Below, in pieces: positions 15,408-23,865 of a DNA stretch of 64,000 bases (the first letter of the stretch is position 1; the number at the start of each line of letters is the position of its first letter). Source of the DNA: Parabacteroides chongii (lineage in GTDB: Bacteria; Bacteroidota; Bacteroidia; Bacteroidales; Tannerellaceae); the NCBI RefSeq assembly GCF_029581355.1, contig NZ_CP120849.1:1086501-1150500 (forward strand). Reading direction: 5' to 3'. Both the position numbers and the translations under genes were made by a program. The notes beneath the pieces were generated by a model. That model was not told the origin of the DNA, searched no databases, and saw only the letters and a program-made list of their open reading frames with translations.

Positions 15408-18320
15408 TTATTTTACGATTGCTTTTACTGCAGCTTCGCCTTCAACGGCTACTACAACTACACCTGCAGGAGCAGCGATTGTAGCTTCAGAAGAAGAAAC
15501 GACTGTGTTAGCAACCTGCTGGCCAAGTACGTTAGTGATTACTACGTTCTTGCCTTCAGCACCCTTAACGATTACGGCACCGTTAGTTGCAACAACTGAT
15601 ACACCTTCTGTTGCGATACCTTCGTTAGCTGTCGGAATTACATTTTCCAATACTTCCAAATCGAAGATTTCTGCTTCAGCTTCTTCTTTTGTTACAACAG
15701 GAATACCGTTGTGGAACTTAACATAACCACGTACTGCTTCATCTTTTACTTCACCTTCGTATTTACCAGCTGGTATTTCATCATCTTCTGTATAATAAGT
15801 AGCCGGAGTATAAAGAGTTTCGATAGTGAATGCATCACTCTTAGTATCTACATAACGGAATGCGAAAGAGCAAACTTTGTCAGCAGTATTGTTCAATTCA
15901 ATCTTATCGCCAGTGCTTGTGATGAACAAAGAGTCTATCACATGTTTAGCCTGAACGAATCCTAAACGATAGTATGTATCACCACTATAGTTCTGGAAAG
16001 CGCAATCTTTACGACCTGCATTTACAGAATCCACCAAGTTAACCAAATAACGACCGTCGATGAATCCTTCTGTCGGAATTGCATGTAAGCAATCTTCTTC
16101 ACCACAGATCGGGCAATACTTACCGGCAGGAACTTTTTCAGCATCTACAGCCAACATGAACTGAGGTCTCCAAGTACCGAATCCGGCAGCTGTGTCAGCA
16201 TACATAGCAGGATTCTTTTCTGCATACTGCGGATCTAAGAAGTTCTGGATACCTAAGAAACCTTCGATTGCATCGCCCTTAGCATCTTCCAACAGACAAC
16301 CTGTTTCATACAAAACGTAGTTGTTATCGATGTTACGGAAAATCTTGATTGTATCCAAAGCTTCTGTTGTACCGACTGAACGATACAAGTCAGAGATTGC
16401 GTCAGTGATTACGAACAGGTCATTCTGAACGTTTTCATAAGCATCTACATCACCAGTCAATTCGTTAGCATTGTGTGCGCCGTACAATTTATCCAAACCA
16501 CAGAATGCACCATCAGTAGTTGTCAGATATTTATCATCATCTTCTTTAGATGCGAAATCATCGCCTTCTCTCAAGATGTTAAAGCTTTCGTCGTTCTTGC
16601 CTTTCAAGACGATGTTGATCTTAGCATCACCTGTTGCTAACGCCTTCAACTCATAACGTTTGTTTACAGCGTCATAAGACAATGCGTTACCAGCCAAATC
16701 GGTGATGTTGTAACGGTACATATTCAATGTATCTTCTTTTGTCACTTCTTCGCCGTCTTTGTCTACACCAACATACGGAGTGAAATGCTTTATTACAGCC
16801 AGGTCACTTTCTTTCACCTGAGTGAAACGGAATTCGATAGCCTCTGCAGCATCTTTAGTCCAAGTAATCTTGTTGTCTTTGCCTAAAGTCATATAAGCAG
16901 TATCATCCAATGCAACCAGCGGAGTACCGATATTGAATGTCTTAGTGATCAACTGGTCTGCAGTGTATTCGCCACCGAAGTAACCATTGAATTTGTTATC
17001 ACCCGGAGTACCTACAGCTACGATTGTATAGTTAATAGAACCGTCTGTATACACATCAGCTTTATCTGTCTTGCGAAGAGCTGCAATTTCAACAGTATTA
17101 CCAGATTCACGGTTCATGAATGTAGCACCACCCTGATACAACCACTGTCCTTCCGGCTGATTCAAAGCAACCTGAGCAACAGGGATGAAGTCTTCACCTT
17201 CACAAGCAGGATTGGCAACTTTCTTAGCACCTTCTGCTACACATGTAATGTTCAACAGTTTGTCGCGGAAGATAGCATAATCAATCTTGTTGCTTGAACC
17301 GAAACGAACCCAAGTGTTGTCTTTTGAGTCTTTATCGCCTGCCGTAGCTATATAATCAGCAGTACCTTCAGTTCCTTCTACTGCGACTGTCAAATAAGCA
17401 GTTCCATCAATAACAGCTACTTCCAATTCGTAGTTTTTGTCTTCACCCAATGCTACAACTTCCAATGGTTCGCCATCTACAGTAGAAGGTTGAGTAATTC
17501 GATAAGTAGCAGCTAAGATTTTACCATCTGCTTTTGCTTTATCATAATCTTTCTTTGTCAAAGCGGCAAACTTGTAACCTAAAGTTTTTGCGCCAGTTTC
17601 CAATTCACCAGACAAAGTACCCCAAGTTTCTTTGGTCAATACGATGTATTTACCGGCTGCATTCTTCAACATCATGCCACCATCTGTAAATTCAGCTTTC
17701 AGTTGACCTGCAAATTCATTACCTTTCAAAGGATTGTAAGCTTTGAAGCCTTCCCACTGACCTTTGTTCTTATTCCAAACCTGGGCGCCGATAGACATTT
17801 CGAATGTCTTTTTGTTGCCGTAATCTATAGCAGGGTTGTTCTCGTTGTCTCCGGGGAATACGACATCAGGAACAGCAGTAACATCACAATACCAAGCAGA
17901 AGAACTTAAGCCTCCATTAGGTCCAGCATAACCTACTTCTGTATCCTGAAATATCAACTGATCGCTATTTCCGTTGAATACATTATAAGTTTTTCCATCA
18001 GCAGTAATAGCCAATGGTTCACCGCTAACTCTATTAATCAATTGATAACCAACCGGAGTTTCAGTTCCATTCACTACTGTTTTGTAAACTTTAATTGTCC
18101 ACTGGGCATCTTCTCCTTTTGCCAATGAGCAACCGTCTGCATTCAAATCCAAGAAGGAATTACCTTCTACTACTGCAGAACCAGCATTTACCTGAATGTA
18201 ATAATATTGCCCTGCAGTTTTACCTTGAATTGCTTCTGCAATCTTCGCTGCATCTGCCGTGCTGAACAATCCACCAGCCAGCAGGAAGCCGGCCATAAGC
18301 GTAGAAAACTTTTTGTTCAT
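15408..18320 (-). CDS. Large secreted DUF6383-type surface protein, phase-variable candidate
   Basis: The 970-residue protein starts with a signal peptide (FSTLMAGFLLAGGLFSTADA, cleavage near residue 24) and is otherwise Ser/Thr/Asp-rich and beta-like, suited to a surface or S-layer-like protein. Near residues 733-745 it has KYCPICGEEDCLHA, a cluster of three Cys and one His. The last ~65 residues (ITNVLGQQVA then PAGVVVVAVEG and AIVK at the end) match the DUF6383 tail and resemble a T9SS type-A sorting domain, with the LGQ turn and PAG.Y/V-type strand. The only promoter box seen upstream (18561-18568) lies within an inverted repeat and points away from the gene. Surface glycoproteins of Parabacteroides distasonis are known to vary by promoter inversion; membership in that family is inference. 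Confidence 0.75.
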   Translation of the reverse strand: MNKKFSTLMAGFLLAGGLFSTADAAKIAEAIQGKTAGQYYYIQVNAGSAVVEGNSFLDLNADGCSLAKGEDAQWTIKVYKTVVNGTETPVGYQLINRVSGEPLAITADGKTYNVFNGNSDQLIFQDTEVGYAGPNGGLSSSAWYCDVTAVPDVVFPGDNENNPAIDYGNKKTFEMSIGAQVWNKNKGQWEGFKAYNPLKGNEFAGQLKAEFTDGGMMLKNAAGKYIVLTKETWGTLSGELETGAKTLGYKFAALTKKDYDKAKADGKILAATYRITQPSTVDGEPLEVVALGEDKNYELEVAVIDGTAYLTVAVEGTEGTADYIATAGDKDSKDNTWVRFGSSNKIDYAIFRDKLLNITCVAEGAKKVANPACEGEDFIPVAQVALNQPEGQWLYQGGATFMNRESGNTVEIAALRKTDKADVYTDGSINYTIVAVGTPGDNKFNGYFGGEYTADQLITKTFNIGTPLVALDDTAYMTLGKDNKITWTKDAAEAIEFRFTQVKESDLAVIKHFTPYVGVDKDGEEVTKEDTLNMYRYNITDLAGNALSYDAVNKRYELKALATGDAKINIVLKGKNDESFNILREGDDFASKEDDDKYLTTTDGAFCGLDKLYGAHNANELTGDVDAYENVQNDLFVITDAISDLYRSVGTTEALDTIKIFRNIDNNYVLYETGCLLEDAKGDAIEGFLGIQNFLDPQYAEKNPAMYADTAAGFGTWRPQFMLAVDAEKVPAGKYCPICGEEDCLHAIPTEGFIDGRYLVNLVDSVNAGRKDCAFQNYSGDTYYRLGFVQAKHVIDSLFITSTGDKIELNNTADKVCSFAFRYVDTKSDAFTIETLYTPATYYTEDDEIPAGKYEGEVKDEAVRGYVKFHNGIPVVTKEEAEAEIFDLEVLENVIPTANEGIATEGVSVVATNGAVIVKGAEGKNVVITNVLGQQVANTVVSSSEATIAAPAGVVVVAVEGEAAVKAIVK

Positions 18321-18395
18321 AAACCTTTAAATTTAATATTAATAATAGTGTTAAAATAGTATCGTAATACGTATTTGTTAAAAGGTGTTTAGTGA

Positions 18396-18602
18396 AATGA
18401 CTAGTTTAAACGACCCTTTTTTCTCGTCATTTTTAGGTCAAATTCAAGTTTTATACAGAAAAGCGAAGTTTTTATACAAACAATGCTATGTGATTGATAA
18501 GAAAGGCTATATATTTGGAAAAATAAATTTGAAAAGAATTGCAAGTTAAAAAACTAGTCGTACCTTTGTGACGAGAAAAAAGGGTCGTTTAAATTAGTCA
18601 TT
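18396..18602. promoter_or_regulatory. Invertible promoter element, currently OFF for the DUF6383 gene
   Basis: Arms at 18396-18429 and 18569-18602 are a 34-bp inverted repeat with one mismatch, separated by 139 bp. The box TACCTTTG (18561-18568) abuts the inner edge of the right arm with TTGC 18 bp upstream of it, giving a plus-strand promoter. Inversion would point it at the DUF6383 ATG, 75 bp from the left arm. No invertase gene is in the window, so a recombinase elsewhere would be needed. Confidence 0.8.
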
Positions 18603-19216
18603 CCGTTTTAACATTTCAAACACTTGTAAAACAAGATTTGTACCACAATAAAGCCGCCTATTTCACCCTAAATTTAACATTTACAGCATATTCGGATAAA
18701 GATTTGATATACTGCCTATTACCCATTCTTTCATCCGTTTTTTCTTTTTTCAATGTAAACACCTATACGACAATCGTTTATATTTCAAAACCTCTCTTCA
18801 CCCCGACACCCCGCTGCCAAGACCTCTTGATTTCCGACTCATACACCGGAACACGGAAAACATTCGGCCTGGTTCTTCTTTTCAAACCGGAGCGCCCAGT
18901 CGCATTCATAAAAAATTTACAATAACCCCCATTCACCTCCATACCCAATCCGAACGCATTTTAAATTTCTTCCGAATGAAATTTCATTTTCTCTCGGAAG
19001 AAATTTTATTTTCTCCCGCAACCCCTTTTTTCACGCTCCGGAAGACCGGTTCGGAATAAACATAGAAAATAACAATAAGAAAAATCACATTCGTTAACAA
19101 TCGGTCGTATATATATAAAAATTCGTATGGGTACTATATTAAAAAGGGGATAGCCAACAAATGTTAAACACCTATTTTAATCCATTGAAATATAAGGTAT
19201 ATACAAAACATATAAT
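18603..19216. other. Intergenic stretch without a convincing gene
   Basis: It is AT-rich and follows the invertible element. The only open frame (18638-18925, TTG start, 95 codons) has no recognisable features. At 18965-19018 there are GAGAAA/TTTCTTC-type repeats like those at 36971-37051. If the promoter is in the present orientation it would transcribe this region. Confidence 0.6.
18965..19018. repeat. Short GAAGAAA-type imperfect repeats
   Basis: Two units of about 23 bp, each an inverted pairing of TTTCTTCCG and CGGAAGAAA-like arms, of the same family as 36971-37051. Confidence 0.5.
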
Positions 19217-19224
19217 TATCTTTG
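19217..19224 (+). promoter_or_regulatory. -7 box of the phage-replication-like operon
   Basis: TATCTTTG fits TAnnTTTG, 79 bp before the TTG start at 19304; a leader of about 70 bases is implied. Confidence 0.55.
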
Positions 19225-19303
19225 CAATGGAAAGATAACCAATCCGCAACTATGTGATCGATTACCTTATCCATATTATTTAATAACCATAAACATTATT
19301 TCT

Positions 19304-20056
19304 TTGAAAAAGGAAGAGGCGTTAGCAAAGAAACAGGAGACGTTGACCGTCGCTGTTCAAAAAGGAGTAGGCATACTCAGTGAAAATGCCAAACAAAGCC
19401 TTGCTTGTAAGTCGGAAGGCCATCGATTAATCGACCGGATCAACCACGAAGGAGGCGTGAACGAAACCTTAGCTCTCGAAATCGAAAGCTATCTCTCACA
19501 TTGTCGTAGCATACTATCGACTATGGGCAACACCCGAAAACCATTTACCAAACAACTGACGGAGGTACAAAAACTATTCGTTTCACTTGAAAATGAGATC
19601 GATCCCACGAAAAAGGACAGTCCGGCAAATGAACTGGCAGACCGTCTCAGCGCGTGGGAACTCGCCCGGATACGCGAAGCCGAAAAGGAGGAACAGCGTC
19701 TGATGGCTAATTTTCAACGCACCGAAAAGCGTCTTGCCGGACGCGAAGACCTGAACGACGCTCAGAAAGCCACAGCCCTCAGCCGTGCAGAAAATCGCCT
19801 GCAATCCGGATGTGCTATCCTGAAAATGAATGCCATAGCCACCGAACTCATGCCTGTTGCGACTGAACCCGAAGGTTATATCGACCTGCTGCGCCTATGG
19901 TGGCAGGAAATCGGTAAAAATCTGCCCGACAGCAATTTACAGCGCATCTTCCGCCCGATGTTGTCGTATGCCCGCAAGCAAGCCCGCAAAAACATCCTTA
20001 TCGACAGTGTTTACGTAGAATACCGCCCGGTTCCGAAAGGGATCCAGGCGGCATGA
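19304..20056 (+). CDS. Coiled-coil phage-like protein, first gene of replication-like module
   Basis: The 250-residue protein is highly charged and helical, with a likely coiled coil around residues 105-160 (AWELARIREAEKEEQRLMAN). Helical proteins of this kind often precede recombination or replication genes in Bacteroidales phages. The frame starts at TTG (MKKEEALAKK); no better ATG lies nearby upstream. No signal peptide or membrane helix. The function is unknown; position and strand link it to the five genes downstream. Confidence 0.6.
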   Translation: MKKEEALAKKQETLTVAVQKGVGILSENAKQSLACKSEGHRLIDRINHEGGVNETLALEIESYLSHCRSILSTMGNTRKPFTKQLTEVQKLFVSLENEIDPTKKDSPANELADRLSAWELARIREAEKEEQRLMANFQRTEKRLAGREDLNDAQKATALSRAENRLQSGCAILKMNAIATELMPVATEPEGYIDLLRLWWQEIGKNLPDSNLQRIFRPMLSYARKQARKNILIDSVYVEYRPVPKGIQAA

Positions 20057-20140
20057 TTCAGGCACAGATTTCACGGTATTCAAGAACCAGGTACACGGAT
20101 GACGTGGATTTGGTTCTTTATTAGCACATTAAAAAATAAG

Positions 20141-20629
20141 ATGAATAAAATTTCAACAACCTTTTCTCTGATTTCCGTCAAGGACGGGAAATTCAAAGCC
20201 CGCTATGAAGTCTTTACGGAAAGTACGGGTGACAACCGCGTGATCACGTATGAAAATACGGATCCTGTGCACAATGATCAGATCGAAGCAATGCAACGAC
20301 TGGCGTATCATATGGTTAATTTTGTAGAAGTGGCGGCAAACAGCGACAGCCTGCTCATCACCGGTTTCCAACGTCAGAACTGCGGCAACGCGCAATTGCT
20401 GACCATCTATGCCCGCATGGAAAACCACCGGCACGACTCCTGTGGCAATATCGTCAGCCGTTTTTACATCGGCCGTGACGAATACCCTTCGATCGACTTG
20501 CTGCTGGAAGACCTTTCTGCCTGCGAACGCGAGGCACTGGCGTATATCGAAACCGGCAAGCGTCTGGAGCACGACACGTTTATCCGTTTGGACGAAACCG
20601 ATTTATCCATCCTTCATTCTGCTGCCTGA
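20141..20629 (+). CDS. Hypothetical protein of the replication-like module
   Basis: The 162-residue protein starts at ATG 20141 (MNKISTTFSLISVKDGKF) and not at the upstream ATG at 20099, which would add 14 residues of unlikely sequence. It mixes beta strands and helices, is soluble and has no motif I recognise. The stop codon shares its last base with the start codon of the next gene, so translational coupling is likely. Confidence 0.6.
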   Translation: MNKISTTFSLISVKDGKFKARYEVFTESTGDNRVITYENTDPVHNDQIEAMQRLAYHMVNFVEVAANSDSLLITGFQRQNCGNAQLLTIYARMENHRHDSCGNIVSRFYIGRDEYPSIDLLLEDLSACEREALAYIETGKRLEHDTFIRLDETDLSILHSAA

Positions 20630-20889
20630 TGAAAAGATGTACACTCACCATCGGCTGCCTCCTGGGAGACCAGGCGGCAGCTTGCCTGATGCGACTGATT
20701 ACAGGCGAAAAAGGTTCGCGCAATTACAGTTATTCGTGCGGAGAGGAATACGGATATTTCTACGATCCGTTCCTGAAAAAATGGATGGCATTCGACAACC
20801 GGCACAACACCTGCCTGGTCGAACAGTGCAACACCTCGAAAGAGGCCGAAAACTTTCTCTATGACGACGGAGCCTTATTCGCCGCTTAG
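20629..20889 (+). CDS. Small hypothetical protein of the replication-like module
   Basis: The 86-residue protein is Cys- and aromatic-rich (SYSCGEEYGYFYDPFLKKWM). It overlaps the previous stop by one base and the following nuclease gene by 29 bases in another frame. Such tight packing is typical of phage genomes. No family recognised. Confidence 0.55.
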   Translation: MKRCTLTIGCLLGDQAAACLMRLITGEKGSRNYSYSCGEEYGYFYDPFLKKWMAFDNRHNTCLVEQCNTSKEAENFLYDDGALFAA

Positions 20890-21175
20890 CGAGCTGATCC
20901 GTAAGCATACGGGCGAGGAAGTGGTGGCGGAATACCGTTTTCATCCTTCGCGGGACTGGCGGTTCGACTTCGCCATCCCTTCCCGCCGCGTGGCTATCGA
21001 GGTGGAAGGCGGCGCCTTTAACGGTGGCCGCCATATCCGCCCCGACGGTTACCTGCGCGACATGGAGAAATATAATGAGGCGGCAGTCTCCGGCTGGTGC
21101 GTGATACGCGTGCTGCCGTCGGAACTGCTGACGTTTAAGACGGTGCGGCTCATTATTCGGGCGATACAAAATTAA
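20861..21175 (+). CDS. Small PDDEXK-like nuclease (VRR-NUC/HJ-resolvase type)
   Basis: The 104-residue protein reads as a minimal PDDEXK fold. An early helix has E19/E20, then WRFDFAIP gives the catalytic Asp near residue 35, and RVAIEVEGG near residues 43-51 is the second acidic motif, with ExE in place of the usual ExK. GRHIRPDGYLRDMEKYNEA follows as in phage VRR-NUC-like proteins. It may cut branched or damaged DNA during replication. It overlaps the gene upstream by 29 bp. The fold is fairly clear; the substrate is not. Confidence 0.7.
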   Translation: MTTEPYSPLSELIRKHTGEEVVAEYRFHPSRDWRFDFAIPSRRVAIEVEGGAFNGGRHIRPDGYLRDMEKYNEAAVSGWCVIRVLPSELLTFKTVRLIIRAIQN

Positions 21176-21187
21176 TTTATTACAATC

Positions 21188-22069
21188 ATGGCAAGACCCA
21201 TAAAGAAAGGACTGGATTATTTTCCGGTCGATACCGATATATTCGATAATATACAAGTGCGTAAACTGAAAAGCCGGTACAAAGCATCCGGCTTCTTGAT
21301 TTACTTCACTATTCTATGCGATGTTTACAAGAAAGAAGGCTATTTCCTTCAACTCTCGGACGATTATGTGTATGACCTTTCCGACCGTATCGGCGAAACG
21401 GAAGAAAGAGTGCAGGAGGTCATCTCATTCTGTTTGCAGACCGATTTGTTTAATCGTCGGATATACGAACTCTATAAAGTAATAACGTCTAAAAGTATTC
21501 AAGTAAGGTACATTCAAGCACAGAAGCGGAGCAAAAATACCGTTCGCGAAGAGTTGGACTGCATTCATGTAGCAGAAACCCCGGTTATTGTTGCAGAAAC
21601 TATCGAAAATACGACAAAAAGTGCACATATTATATTAGATAATATTAAACTAAATATAGAGAGTGAGAGTGCGCGCGAGGAGCCGATTGAAATTCCGGAA
21701 AAAAGTTTCGACGAAAAGTGCGCTGCGTGGCAGAAGGAGCTACTCGAAGACGAAGAATGGTGCGCTTCGTCCGTAAGGCAATCCGGACTGGGAACAGACT
21801 TCCATGCCATGCTTCCCGCCAAGATGCAGGAGTTTCAGGATTTCATCATTGCCAACAACGAGAAAGAATCCATCTGCTCGAAACAAGACTATGCTCGCCG
21901 TTTCTATTTTTGGTGGCTTTATCACGGGCTGAAAAAATATTCCGGCGGCAATCAGCCGGGGTTGCTCGTTCGTGGAAAGGAGAAGCAGAAATCACGGATA
22001 GAAGAAATCATCGACCTGGGGAAAAGTTCGACCGAACTGGCTCTCCAATTTTATAAAAATGCCGTATGA
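21188..22069 (+). CDS. DUF4373 replication protein (Lin1244/Lin1753-like N-terminus)
   Basis: The 293-residue protein begins MARPIKKGLDYFPVDTDIF, the hallmark of DUF4373, with a winged-helix-like N-terminal half (ASGFLIYFTILCDVYKKEGY). Such proteins in Bacteroidales phages and plasmids act like DnaD/replication-initiation factors. The C-terminal part has the FYFWWLYHGLKKYSGGNQPG segment often found after DUF4373. Its end overlaps the next ATG by 4 bp (ATGA), so the two are co-translated. Confidence 0.8.
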   Translation: MARPIKKGLDYFPVDTDIFDNIQVRKLKSRYKASGFLIYFTILCDVYKKEGYFLQLSDDYVYDLSDRIGETEERVQEVISFCLQTDLFNRRIYELYKVITSKSIQVRYIQAQKRSKNTVREELDCIHVAETPVIVAETIENTTKSAHIILDNIKLNIESESAREEPIEIPEKSFDEKCAAWQKELLEDEEWCASSVRQSGLGTDFHAMLPAKMQEFQDFIIANNEKESICSKQDYARRFYFWWLYHGLKKYSGGNQPGLLVRGKEKQKSRIEEIIDLGKSSTELALQFYKNAV

Positions 22070-22767
22070 GCCTGGAAATCCGTTTACGCCAAGCTCTCGG
22101 TGACCGCCGGATTGCAGCCTATAGCGTGGAAGAACTGCTTCCGGCGGTCAACACGGTCCTGCTTCAGGCGTATGTGCTTGTCGGTTTCACTCCACCCAAA
22201 AGTGCGGATGTGGCACTGCTGACCAGCAAACTGGCTGCCGACTTGCAGGAATCGTATCCTTTTCTGACCTTGCGGGAACTGTCGCTCTGTTTCGAACTGG
22301 GTGCCAAAGGCGAATATGGCGACTTTATGGGGTTGAACCTGCGCACGTTTACCCGCTGGCTGAAAACGTATCAAACAAGCGAATTGCGTTACCGTGCGGT
22401 TGTGGAACGTGACAGGCAGGCGCAGGCGGCTCTTCCGCCGGTCTCCGAAGCCTATAAGGAAGAACACGAACGGACATACCTGCTCCGTGTGTTCGAGCAA
22501 TACCGTGCCGGCTATCCGCTTGACCGCCTTTATCCGGCACGTGTCTATCGTTCCCTGCAGGAACGCGGCATTATCCGCAACACACCGGAAGAAAAGTGGG
22601 CAGCCGTACGGCAAGCAGCCGGATACCAGCCTGCCGGAAATATGATCGTCAGCGATGACGTCCGGCAGGTGTTGGTGAAACAGCAGGCGATGGCGATTCT
22701 TTTAAAACGCTTTTTCGACCGGCTGATCAAGGAAGAAAAGGAATTGTTCGGAAAGACGGCAGCGTGA
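22066..22767 (+). CDS. Probable helicase-loader-like protein of the replication module
   Basis: The 233-residue soluble, helical protein is coupled to DUF4373 by an ATGA overlap. It has an N-terminal helical domain with ELSLCFELGAKGEYGDFMGL around residue 80, which resembles the segment found in phage proteins next to initiation proteins, and a long basic C-terminal half. I do not recognise a family; helicase loading is inferred only from order. It is the last gene of the island and ends 5 bp before the convergent HTH gene. Confidence 0.5.
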   Translation: MSLEIRLRQALGDRRIAAYSVEELLPAVNTVLLQAYVLVGFTPPKSADVALLTSKLAADLQESYPFLTLRELSLCFELGAKGEYGDFMGLNLRTFTRWLKTYQTSELRYRAVVERDRQAQAALPPVSEAYKEEHERTYLLRVFEQYRAGYPLDRLYPARVYRSLQERGIIRNTPEEKWAAVRQAAGYQPAGNMIVSDDVRQVLVKQQAMAILLKRFFDRLIKEEKELFGKTAA

Positions 22768-22772
22768 GGAAA

Positions 22773-23732
22773 CTAGAGCGACTCCACAATCCTGCGCTGT
22801 TCTTCAAAAAAGACAATGCGGTCTTTCTCTCCGCTCCTCGAAATCAGCGTGGAAGTCCGGATCAGCGACTGCATCCATTTCTTCATCCGTTGGAAGATAG
22901 CCTCGTCCGGAGAGGTGGCATCATTCAACGTAAAAGATTTGATCATTGTCAGATGGCAATGATGCGTTTCCACATAACTGTAACTGGTTTCAAAATTCAC
23001 ACTGCTGACAAAGAAATGGACATTCTTTCCTTCTCTCCAAAATCCCCTGGCTGCAAGCGCTTCCATATCATCTATAAATGTCAGCAGCTCCTTTTTCAGC
23101 ACTTCTATCTCCTGGCGGGTTATCAGGTAAATACTGGCAAAATATTTAATGTCATTTACCAGATATCGGAAAGTCATGCTATCCATAATATGATAGGCGT
23201 TGGCAGCCTCACGCGTCTCCATAACGATCTCGCTGTTGATCAGCAACAAACGGTCCGGCAGGACAATCTCGCTGAATTTAACAGGCATCGCATTACTGCA
23301 CTGATACATCCATTTGAAAAGATAGAACTGGTAAATATGCCTGTAGTCCAAGACCAGCGACTGGGGAAGAATATTCAAAGCTCCGCCGACTTCCGAATCC
23401 GGATCATCCTTGAGATATCTCAGTTCGTTTACGAAATGCTCAAGCATATCGCAATCCTCTTCACTCGGATTCAGGAAATTCACCATCTTCAACTGGAACG
23501 GCCTGCTTTTACCCGAGGCACACCCAATGATATGATCCAGCGAAATATCCAGCTTATCGGCAATAATCGCTATTTCGAAGATAGTAAAAGGGACATCGCC
23601 TCGCAACCTGCGATAGACGGCTTCTTTTTCCAGCATCAAAAGATCGGCCAATTGGTTTGTCAGTTTTCCTCTACCCGGGATCTTCTCTTTAATGGCCGCT
23701 ACAAGATTTTCATACAACAGGTCATTCTTCAT
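22773..23732 (-). CDS. HTH transcriptional regulator-like protein
   Basis: The 319-residue protein has an N-terminal helix-turn-helix (LTNQLADLLMLEKEAVYRRL, residues ~24-43, then GDVPFTIFEIAIIADKL), close to BetR/XRE-like domains. A long helical domain of unknown role fills the rest. No membrane segment. It may sense a ligand. A TATATTTG box on the minus strand at 23807-23814 gives it a promoter separate from the histidine kinase 133 bp upstream. Confidence 0.65.
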   Translation of the reverse strand: MKNDLLYENLVAAIKEKIPGRGKLTNQLADLLMLEKEAVYRRLRGDVPFTIFEIAIIADKLDISLDHIIGCASGKSRPFQLKMVNFLNPSEEDCDMLEHFVNELRYLKDDPDSEVGGALNILPQSLVLDYRHIYQFYLFKWMYQCSNAMPVKFSEIVLPDRLLLINSEIVMETREAANAYHIMDSMTFRYLVNDIKYFASIYLITRQEIEVLKKELLTFIDDMEALAARGFWREGKNVHFFVSSVNFETSYSYVETHHCHLTMIKSFTLNDATSPDEAIFQRMKKWMQSLIRTSTLISRSGEKDRIVFFEEQRRIVESL

Positions 23733-23806
23733 AACATAATCATTTTTTCAAATTTGGTCTTCAGTTCCCGGCGTTTATTCTAAAAAAACGACATTTCTGT
23801 CCTCTA

Positions 23807-23814
23807 CAAATATA
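23807..23814 (-). promoter_or_regulatory. -7 box of the HTH gene
   Basis: TATATTTG on the minus strand, 75 bp before the ATG at 23732. Confidence 0.5.
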
Positions 23815-23865
23815 GGCAAACTTTTGATTATGTCTCTGATTATATCCGCTTATTACCTTTATTTT

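Noticed and set aside
18638..18925. 95-codon plus-strand frame just after the invertible promoter
   Set aside because: It starts at TTG, has no recognisable domain and an irregular composition; probably chance.
11464..22767. Complete prophage
   Set aside because: No integrase, terminase, portal, capsid or tail gene is visible; only lysis-like and replication-like arms.
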